Shown here in pieces: positions 1 to 5,519 of a stretch of DNA of 8,672 nucleotides; the stretch's first letter is position 1; every line of letters starts with the position of its first letter. The notes under the pieces are model-generated. The model did no database searches. It was given only the letters and a program-made list of their open reading frames with translations, and had not been told where the DNA came from. Made by a program: the position numbers and the translations under genes. The stretch comes from JANXPZ01 sp034678345 (GTDB lineage: Bacteria > Eisenbacteria > RBG-16-71-46): positions 1 through 8,672 of the forward strand of contig JAXDBZ010000145.1 of the NCBI GenBank assembly GCA_034678345.1. The letters run 5' to 3'.

Positions 1-65
1 GCCCCGCCTCCCCCCCCCCCACGCCGCTTCGCCCCGGCCGCCTACTCGCTCCGGTGCGTGTCGGC
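1..65. other. Non-coding edge with an 11-C run
   Basis: This short stretch lies downstream of the stop codon of the minus-strand M16 gene. It contains an uninterrupted run of eleven C at positions 10-20 (eleven G on the transcribed strand). I see no gene start, no convincing terminator hairpin and no U-tract in it. The window ends too soon to say what lies beyond. Confidence 0.6.
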
Positions 66-2210
66 CTACTGCGCCGGTTTCGCGAACAGCTCGTCGGCCA
101 GCGTCGGGTTCAGCGTCACGCTGGTCAGGGTGCTCTCGATGACCGGCGTGTCGTCGGCCAGCGTCTTCTTGCTGTGCGGGTACTTCACCGCGCCGACGCT
201 CTTCCAGTCGCCGTAGATCTCCATCATGCGTGCCGGGCCCGTCATGCCCTCGCCCATGTACTCCATGCGGGCGATCTGGCCGTCGGGCGCGAAGTAGAGC
301 ATCCAGTCGCGGATCAGCTCGCTCTTCACCACCGCGACCCGGTAGCTCACGCCGTCCACGGTCTTCGGCTCGTCGAGCATCTGCACCTGGTAGGCGCCGG
401 GCTCGCCGAAGAGCCGGATGAACGAGCGCTCGTACTCCTCCTTGAGCGAGCTGACGGCCTTGGGCTGCTCCTGCATCTGCCCCATGGCCGCCATCCAGCC
501 GACCTTGCCGTCGCAGCCCTGCTTGATCTCGCCCATGGGCAGCTTGCGGATGGCCAGGATGTGGTCGGGCAGCCGCCACTGCGTGGTGCCGCTCATCGAG
601 ATGCTCTGGCCGGCCATGTACATGGTCTCCGAACTCTCGGTGGCGACACTCTTGATGGCCGCCCACGCGGCGCTGCCGCCGGCGAGCGTGGCGGCCTCCT
701 TGAGCGCCGCCTGCCCCTTCGCCAGCGCCTCGGGCGTGGCCGCCCCCACCGCCAGCTTCGAGGGCGGCGGCGGGATGGTGATGTCCACGCGCTCGACCGG
801 CAGCCCCATGCTGTCCAGCGGCCGCTCGAACTCGCTCTCCTTGCCCACCACCACGGCGATGAACTGCTCGGGGTGGATCTTGCGCTGCGCCGCCGCCAGC
901 ACGGTCTCGCCGGTCACGCCCTCGAGCGCCTTCTGGTAGCGGTCGAGGAAGTCGAGCGGGTAGCCGGCCATCTCGTAGAAGGCGGTGCGGAACAGGATGG
1001 CCGAAGGGTCGGCGAACTGGAACACCAGCCCGTTGCTCTCCGACTCCTTGGCGACCTTCAGCTCCTCGGCGGTGAACGGCGCCTCGACGGTCTTCTTGGT
1101 CTCGTCGCGCAGCAGGCCCAGCGCGGTGAGCGCCGAGTCGTTGCGGGTGAGCGAGAACGCCATGAACACGCCCGGCCGGACGAAGTCGGCGCCGGCCATG
1201 GCGCCCGAGGCGTAGGCCAGGCCGCGTTCGGTGCGGATCTTGTTCACGAGCCGCGACTGGAACCCGCCGCCCAGCGCCATGCCGTACACGTTCATGGCGG
1301 CGTAGTCGGGGTCGTCGGCGCGGAAGCCGAGGTGGCTGATGATCACGCCGGTCGAGGTCACGTCCTCCTTGGGCGCGAACACCACGCGCGACGGCAGCAC
1401 CGGTGTCACCGGCGGCGGCGGCAGGGCGGTGCTACCCCGCTTCCAGTCGCCGAACTTCGCCGCCAGCAGCTTCTTCATCTCAGCGCTCTTGAAGTCGCCA
1501 TAGACGGCCAGGACCATCCGCTGCGGCTGGAAGGCCTGGGCGTGCAGCTTCTGGCAGTCGTCCCGCGTGATGGCCTCGACGCTGGCGTACTCGGGCTTGC
1601 GCGCGTAGGGGCTGTCCTTGCCGTACACCGCCTCGGTCGCGGTGCGGATGAGCAGGCCGATCATCTCGTCGTTGCGGCTGGCGATGCTCTGCCGCAGACC
1701 GACCTTGGCCAGCTCGATCTTGTCCTCGGGGAACACGGGCCCCCGCTGGATCTCGGCGAAGTAGCCGATGACCTCGGCGGTGTTCTCGCGCAGGCAGCGG
1801 AACCCGGCGTTGGCCTGGTCGGCCTGGATGCCGGAGTTGATCGAGGCGCCGATGGCGGCGAGCCGGTCGTCCAGCCAGTCGCCGCTGTGGGCGGCGCTGC
1901 CGCCGGTGCGGATGACGTCACCGGTTACGTCGGCGAGTCCGACCTTGTCCGCCGGGACCCACAGCGGGCTCGAGCGGAAGTAGGCGGTGCCGCGCACCAC
2001 CGGCAGCGAGTGGTCCTCGAGCAGGAAGACGACGATGCCGTCCGGCATCACGTAGCGCTCGGGCCTGGGGGCCTGCACCCGGCGCAGCGGCGGAGTGGCG
2101 AGCTTCGACGGGTCCAGCAGCGCGGGATCCTGCGCCCGTGCCGGTGCGACGCTGGAGAGCGCCAGCACCAGCGGCAGGGCGGCGCGGCTCAGAAGGCGTG
2201 CGAGCGTCAT
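66..2210 (-). CDS. Exported non-catalytic M16 peptidase subunit with C-terminal LolA-like domain
   Basis: A 714-residue protein of the M16 (insulinase/processing peptidase) family. Residues 1-26 form a Sec signal peptide with a probable cut after ARA (A26|Q27), so it should act in the periplasm. Two M16 half-barrel domains follow (about 45-255 and 270-465). Where an active M16 has HxxEH, this protein reads GLADVTGD (91-98), so it cannot bind zinc there. The second domain keeps the conserved segment SRLVNKIRTERGLAY (319-333), whose Arg and Tyr contact substrate in M16B heterodimers. After a proline-rich linker (480-484), residues about 495-714 form an extra beta-rich domain that resembles the LolA-like C-terminal extensions of some bacterial insulinase-family proteins; that similarity is from memory. 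The ATG at 2210 is chosen for its signal peptide and its RBS; it starts 2 nt after the stop of the catalytic subunit, so the two are probably co-translated. The family call is firm; the regulatory or substrate-binding role is inferred. Confidence 0.9.
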   Translation of the reverse strand: MTLARLLSRAALPLVLALSSVAPARAQDPALLDPSKLATPPLRRVQAPRPERYVMPDGIVVFLLEDHSLPVVRGTAYFRSSPLWVPADKVGLADVTGDVIRTGGSAAHSGDWLDDRLAAIGASINSGIQADQANAGFRCLRENTAEVIGYFAEIQRGPVFPEDKIELAKVGLRQSIASRNDEMIGLLIRTATEAVYGKDSPYARKPEYASVEAITRDDCQKLHAQAFQPQRMVLAVYGDFKSAEMKKLLAAKFGDWKRGSTALPPPPVTPVLPSRVVFAPKEDVTSTGVIISHLGFRADDPDYAAMNVYGMALGGGFQSRLVNKIRTERGLAYASGAMAGADFVRPGVFMAFSLTRNDSALTALGLLRDETKKTVEAPFTAEELKVAKESESNGLVFQFADPSAILFRTAFYEMAGYPLDFLDRYQKALEGVTGETVLAAAQRKIHPEQFIAVVVGKESEFERPLDSMGLPVERVDITIPPPPSKLAVGAATPEALAKGQAALKEAATLAGGSAAWAAIKSVATESSETMYMAGQSISMSGTTQWRLPDHILAIRKLPMGEIKQGCDGKVGWMAAMGQMQEQPKAVSSLKEEYERSFIRLFGEPGAYQVQMLDEPKTVDGVSYRVAVVKSELIRDWMLYFAPDGQIARMEYMGEGMTGPARMMEIYGDWKSVGAVKYPHSKKTLADDTPVIESTLTSVTLNPTLADELFAKPAQ

Positions 2211-2212
2211 GG

Positions 2213-3805
2213 TCAGCGCCCTCCCTCGTTCGCGGCCTGCGCCGGCGGGTTCACGATCATGGCCACGGTGCGGTTGCTCTTCACCAGCGAGCGCCGCATG
2301 GCCTCGGTCAGGTCGGCGACGGTGAGCGCCTGCACGCGCTCCTGCTCGCGGAAGAACTCCCGCCAGTCGCCCTGGATGATCTGCGCCCGCGCCAGCGCGT
2401 CGGTCAGGGTCGAGTTGCGCTCGGCCTGGGCGATGTTCTGGGCGCGCACGCGGACCTTGTAGCCCTCCAGCTCGGCGGGCAGGAACGGGTTCGCGGTCAG
2501 CACGCTGTCCATGACGCCGTAGACGGCCTGCTCTACGGCGAGCGGGTCCTGCCCGGTGGCCGGCACGACGATCATGCCGAGCATGCTCGGGTACTTCTTG
2601 CCCGGCAGTCCGGCGAAGGCCTGCAGCTGCACGGCGATCTTGCGCTCCTTGACCAGCGCCTTGTTGAGCCGCGCCCAGTCGCCGCCGCCCAGCAGGCTGG
2701 CCAGCGCCTCGTAGGCGGGGAAGCGCGGGTCGTTGCCGGCCGGGATGTGCCAGCCGATGAGGATCATCGGCTGGGCCGGGTCCTCGAGGATGACGCGCCG
2801 CTCGGCGTCGTGCGCCGGCTCCTGGGTGACGACCGGGGGCGGCGCCGGGGCGTCGGAGATGCCGCTGAAGTACTTCGTCGCCAGCGTCTGCAGCTCGGGC
2901 ACCGTCACGTCGCCGACCACCGCGACCGCCATGTTCTTGGCCACGTAGTTGCGGCGGAAGAAGGCGTCGCCCTCGCTGCGGCTGAAGCTCTTGAGGTCCG
3001 ACGGGTAGCCGATCACGCCGGTCTTGTAGGGGTGCGCGAGGAAGGCGCTGTTGACGAAGTTCATGAAGAGCCGGCCGATGGGCGACGACTCGACCGCCAT
3101 GCGGCGCTCCTCGTAGACGACGTCGCGCTCCTTGTAGAACTCCCGGAAGACCGGCCAGGTCATGCGGCCGCCCTCCATCAGCGCCCACAGCTCCAGCCGG
3201 TTCGAGGGCAGCGAGTAGAAGTAGCGCGTCACGTCGTCGCTGGTCTCGGCGTTCATGTCCGGCGCACCGGCCGACTCGATGATGCGCGAGAACTCGTTCG
3301 ACTCGACCTGCGCGCGGGCGGCCTCCTGCGCCTCGCCGAGGGCCTTCTGCAACTCGGCCAGCCGCGTCGTGTCGGCCCGGAGGCCTTTCTGGCGCTCGGC
3401 CCGCAGCGCCAGGTAGGCCTTCTCCTCGGCCTCGAGCAGCGGCTGCTCCTGCGCCCAGTCCTTGGTCCCCACCACGCTCGTGCCCTTGAACGCCATGTGC
3501 TCCATCATGTGGGCGATGCCGGTCTGGCCGATCACCTCGTCCACGCCGCCGGCGTTCACCATGGTCTCGAACGAGAACACCGGCGCGTTGTGCCGCTCGA
3601 CCACGATGAACTTGAGACCGTTCGGCAGGGTGAACTCCTGGACCTGCTTCTCCAGGTTCTCGAGGCCCGTGGTCACGGGCGGCGGTGCCTTGGCCACGAC
3701 CTTGGGCGCGGCGTGCGCCGCGGCGGCACCAAGGGCGAGCGCGACGGCCACGAGCAGGGGCAGCGCCAGGACGGTCGCGGCCCGGGATCGGGATGCGAGT
3801 CGCAT
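2213..3805 (-). CDS. Exported catalytic M16 zinc peptidase subunit
   Basis: A 530-residue M16 metallopeptidase. Residues 1-32 are a Sec signal peptide (Arg-rich start, long Ala/Leu/Val core, AHA before the likely cut at A32|A33), so the enzyme is exported. The inverted zinc motif HMMEH is at 99-103: H99 and H103 bind zinc and E102 activates water. The third zinc ligand is expected in YEERR (E232 or E233). That is about 129 residues after the motif, against about 75 in typical M16 enzymes, because a charged, Ala/Glu/Leu/Arg-rich helical insert occupies roughly 115-170. The second M16 domain covers about 300-520. Without signal peptide and insert it would be about 440 residues, the normal M16B size. 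It is first in a two-gene operon with the inactive partner 2 nt downstream, the usual arrangement for an M16B heterodimer. The ATG at 3805 has a strong Shine-Dalgarno and begins the signal peptide. The physiological substrate is unknown. Confidence 0.93.
   Translation of the reverse strand: MRLASRSRAATVLALPLLVAVALALGAAAAHAAPKVVAKAPPPVTTGLENLEKQVQEFTLPNGLKFIVVERHNAPVFSFETMVNAGGVDEVIGQTGIAHMMEHMAFKGTSVVGTKDWAQEQPLLEAEEKAYLALRAERQKGLRADTTRLAELQKALGEAQEAARAQVESNEFSRIIESAGAPDMNAETSDDVTRYFYSLPSNRLELWALMEGGRMTWPVFREFYKERDVVYEERRMAVESSPIGRLFMNFVNSAFLAHPYKTGVIGYPSDLKSFSRSEGDAFFRRNYVAKNMAVAVVGDVTVPELQTLATKYFSGISDAPAPPPVVTQEPAHDAERRVILEDPAQPMILIGWHIPAGNDPRFPAYEALASLLGGGDWARLNKALVKERKIAVQLQAFAGLPGKKYPSMLGMIVVPATGQDPLAVEQAVYGVMDSVLTANPFLPAELEGYKVRVRAQNIAQAERNSTLTDALARAQIIQGDWREFFREQERVQALTVADLTEAMRRSLVKSNRTVAMIVNPPAQAANEGGR
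2219..2224 (-). promoter_or_regulatory. RBS of non-catalytic M16 subunit
   Basis: GGAGGG on the minus strand, 8 nt before the ATG at 2210. It lies inside the last codons of the upstream catalytic gene. It supports the start at 2210 rather than the much longer open frame that runs on upstream. Confidence 0.7.
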
Positions 3806-3809
3806 GCTT

Positions 3810-3816
3810 CCTCCTT
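3810..3816 (-). promoter_or_regulatory. Strong RBS of catalytic M16 subunit
   Basis: AAGGAGG on the minus strand, 4 nt before the ATG at 3805. It is a near-perfect Shine-Dalgarno and fixes the start at the signal peptide. The open frame extends about 190 codons further upstream but has no comparable site. Confidence 0.8.
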
Positions 3817-3834
3817 CAGGGGCAGGGGGATGGG

Positions 3835-3861
3835 GGTTCGGGAACCGTGGCACTATGCCAC
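3835..3861 (-). promoter_or_regulatory. Two abutting inverted repeats and possible promoter of the M16 operon
   Basis: Two perfect inverted repeats lie back to back, 30-56 nt upstream of the M16 start. The first is GGTTC-gg-GAACC (3835-3846). The second is GTGGCA-cta-TGCCAC (3847-3861). On the minus strand the second contains TGGCATAGT (3852-3860), which resembles an extended -10 element (TGn plus CATAGT, four of six matches to TATAAT). No good -35 is visible at 16-18 bp. If this is the -10, the second repeat would be placed as an operator over it and the first would lie near the transcription start. Alternatively both may form small 5'-leader hairpins. The repeats are seen directly; their function is inferred. 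Confidence 0.35.
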
Positions 3862-3932
3862 AGCCGATGCGGCGGAGGTAGGCGGGCCCGAGCCGCGGGT
3901 GGCGCGGGTCGCGCGGCGGTCGTAACGTGCCC

Positions 3933-3945
3933 GTCACGTCGTGAC
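3933..3945 (+). repeat. Short inverted repeat upstream of the DinB-like gene
   Basis: GTCAC-gtc-GTGAC is a perfect 5-bp inverted repeat ending 3 nt before the Shine-Dalgarno of the plus-strand gene. It also spans the GTG at 3941, an alternative in-frame start that lacks a good RBS. It could be an operator or a chance palindrome; I see no convincing -10/-35 around it. Confidence 0.3.
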
Positions 3946-3948
3946 CGC

Positions 3949-3955
3949 GAGGAGG
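3949..3955 (+). promoter_or_regulatory. RBS that decides the DinB-like start
   Basis: GAGGAGG sits 6 nt before the ATG at 3962. This favours the ATG over the in-frame GTG at 3941, which lies upstream of this site and would add seven residues. Confidence 0.75.
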
Positions 3956-3961
3956 CCCGCC

Positions 3962-4435
3962 ATGTCCCTGGAGTCCCTGTCCGAGAGCATCGCCCGCTCC
4001 GTCGCTGGCGACCCGTGGCACGGCCCCTCGCTGGCGGCGCTGCTCGCCGGCGTCACCGACGCGGAGGCCGCGGCGCGCCCGATCGGCGCCGCGCACACGA
4101 TCGGCGAGCTGGTGCTGCACGCCGCCGCCTGGATGGACGAGGTGGCCGCGCGGCTGCGGGGGGCCACCCCCGGCGAGCCGGAGGCCGGCGACTGGCCGGC
4201 CCCCTGCGCCTGGCCCGAGGCCCGCGCCCGGCTCGAGGCCGCCCACGGGCGGCTGCAGCGGGCCCTGGCGGACTTCCCCGAGGCACGCCTGGGCGAGGTG
4301 GTCGGCGGCGAGCGCGTCGCCGCGCTGGGCACGGGCGTGACGTTCGAGGCCATGCTGATCGGCGTGGCGGAGCACAATGCCTACCACGGCGGTCAGGTCG
4401 CGCTGCTGCTGCGGGCGCTGCGGGCGAGGGACTGA
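3962..4435 (+). CDS. DinB/YfiT-family putative metal-dependent protein
   Basis: A 157-residue protein with the pattern of the DinB/YfiT four-helix-bundle superfamily. The three metal-binding histidines of that fold can be placed: H53 in ELVLHAAAW (49-57), and H138 and H142 in EHNAYHGGQ (137-145). The length is normal for the family (about 150-170). Members include bacillithiol or mycothiol transferases and many DNA-damage-associated proteins of unknown activity, so no substrate can be assigned. It has no signal peptide or membrane segment and should be cytoplasmic. It is the only plus-strand gene here, divergent from the M16 operon and convergent with the nitroreductase-GNAT gene. It stands alone as a one-gene unit ending in a shared palindrome. 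The family call is good; the function is unknown. Confidence 0.85.
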   Translation: MSLESLSESIARSVAGDPWHGPSLAALLAGVTDAEAAARPIGAAHTIGELVLHAAAWMDEVAARLRGATPGEPEAGDWPAPCAWPEARARLEAAHGRLQRALADFPEARLGEVVGGERVAALGTGVTFEAMLIGVAEHNAYHGGQVALLLRALRARD

Positions 4436-4459
4436 GGGGCCCGGGCCCGGCTCAGTCCC
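4428..4459. terminator. Shared palindrome between convergent genes, spanning both stop codons
   Basis: GGGACTGAG (4428-4436) and CTCAGTCCC (4451-4459) are perfect 9-bp arms. The 14-nt centre between them can extend the stem, since GGGCCC (4437-4442) pairs with GGGCCC (4443-4448), leaving a 2-nt bulge. The TGA of the plus-strand DinB-like gene (4433-4435) lies in one arm, and the stop of the minus-strand nitroreductase-GNAT gene (4452-4454) lies in the other. It is well placed as a bidirectional terminator, but there is no U-tract on either side, so efficient intrinsic termination is not assured. Confidence 0.6.
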
Positions 4460-5450
4460 CGCTCGGCGGCGCGGGCGCCGGTCGCTCCATCCAGGTCTCG
4501 ATCTGGCCGATGTCCGTGAAGCCGTACTGGCGGTACAGCCCGTGCGCGTCCCGCGTGCGCAGGACGATGCGCTTGACCGAGGCCAGGTCGGGGCGAGCGA
4601 CGATGGCCTCCATCAGGCGCTTCGACAGCCCCTGGCCACGGTGCTCCTCGAGGATGAACACGTCGCAGAGCCAGGCGAACGTGGCATGGTCGGTGACCAG
4701 CCGGGCGAAGCCCACCTGCTTGCCCTCGGGCGAGAACACCGAGTAGCACAGCGAGTTCTCGACCGAGCGCCGCACCGTCTCGAGCGAGCGGCCGACCGCC
4801 CAGTACGACTGCCGGCTCAGGTAGTCGTGCACCACGGCGAGGTCCACGCTGTTGCGGTCGTCGGTGATGGTGTAGCCGGCGTCCTGCGGCGGGCCGGCGA
4901 CCGCCGCCACCGCCGCGCCTTCCGTCCGCACGATGGCCGACACCGGCAGCCGCTGGCGCGCGGCCGGGTGCTCGGCGGGGTGGCCGACGGTGACGACGGC
5001 GACGACGTACTCGTACGGCGGCACGTCGAGCAGGGCGCGGATCTCGGGCTGGGTGAACCAGGCGACCCAGCAGGTGCCCAGCCCCAGCTCCGTGGCCTCG
5101 AGCACCAGGTGCTCGATGGCGATGGACGCGTCCCGGATCGCCTTCTTCAGCTCGGGCAGCGGGCTGTCGTCGTCGAGCGGCGGTCCGGCGTAGCCGGGGA
5201 TGCGGCAGCGGATGTCGGCCACGCAGACGACGTGCACCGGGGCGGTGTTCATCCACTTCTGGCGGTGCGACACCCGGGCGACGGCGGCCCGCCGCGCCGC
5301 GTCGCGCACCACGGTGAACCGCCACGGCTGGGTGTTGCTGCCCGAGGGCGCCAGCCGCGCCGCCTCGAGGATCTGCCCGATCTCGGCGTCGGACACGGGC
5401 TCGTCGGTGTAGCGGCGGATGCTGCGGCGGTCGAGGATGGACTTCAGCAC
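4452..5450 (-). CDS. Nitroreductase-GNAT acetyltransferase fusion protein
   Basis: A single open frame of 332 residues joins two complete domains. Residues 1 to about 178 are a nitroreductase-family flavoprotein: RRSIRRYTDEP (8-18) and APSGSNTQPWRF (34-45) match FMN-binding segments, and the helix around 107-130 ending in GLGTCWVAWF (123-132) and YVVAVVTVGHPAE (148-160) are typical of the family. An Ala/Gly/Pro-rich linker (about 179-192) leads to a GNAT domain (about 193-325) with WLCDVFILEEHRGQGLS (260-276), the acetyl-CoA pyrophosphate-binding loop, and RTRDAHGLYRQYGF (298-311). The last loop position is Ser276, where Gly or Ala is usual. Related GNAT proteins of about 140 residues are normally free-standing. 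The start is a GTG with GGAGGG 4 nt upstream (5455-5460); no upstream ATG fits. A GC hairpin separates it from metK. Substrates of both halves are unknown; a two-step reduce-then-acetylate role is only inference. Confidence 0.9.
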   Translation of the reverse strand: MLKSILDRRSIRRYTDEPVSDAEIGQILEAARLAPSGSNTQPWRFTVVRDAARRAAVARVSHRQKWMNTAPVHVVCVADIRCRIPGYAGPPLDDDSPLPELKKAIRDASIAIEHLVLEATELGLGTCWVAWFTQPEIRALLDVPPYEYVVAVVTVGHPAEHPAARQRLPVSAIVRTEGAAVAAVAGPPQDAGYTITDDRNSVDLAVVHDYLSRQSYWAVGRSLETVRRSVENSLCYSVFSPEGKQVGFARLVTDHATFAWLCDVFILEEHRGQGLSKRLMEAIVARPDLASVKRIVLRTRDAHGLYRQYGFTDIGQIETWMERPAPAPPSGD

Positions 5451-5470
5451 GGGACCCTCCGGAGGCCGCG

Positions 5471-5502
5471 CGGGGCCGGCGCGGTGCCCCGCGCCGGCCC
5501 CG
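5471..5502 (-). terminator. Perfect 14-bp GC hairpin after metK
   Basis: Positions 5471-5484 and 5489-5502 are perfectly complementary, with the 4-nt centre TGCC (GGCA on the minus strand). All 14 pairs are G-C. It begins 17 nt after the metK stop and ends 10 nt before the Shine-Dalgarno of the nitroreductase-GNAT gene. There is no U-tract, so it may be a terminator that works by another route, an mRNA 3'-end protector for metK, or a brake on downstream translation. Confidence 0.6.
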
Positions 5503-5519
5503 GGACGTGTCGAAACGGG

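Noticed and set aside
54..2462. An 802-codon plus-strand open frame antisense to the M16 genes
   Set aside because: Its translation is dominated by Arg, His, Gly, Ala and Leu with no domain or motif, and it runs opposite two well-supported M16 proteins. Long antisense open frames are expected at this GC content.
2138..3925. A 595-codon plus-strand open frame over the catalytic M16 gene
   Set aside because: It is rich in Arg/His/Asp/Val with no motif, and antisense to a protein with a signal peptide and HxxEH. It is a GC-driven shadow.
3806..4387. Extension of the catalytic M16 frame far upstream of 3805
   Set aside because: The frame stays open, but the extension would bury the signal peptide and the strong Shine-Dalgarno at 3810-3816, and it overlaps the DinB-like gene on the other strand.
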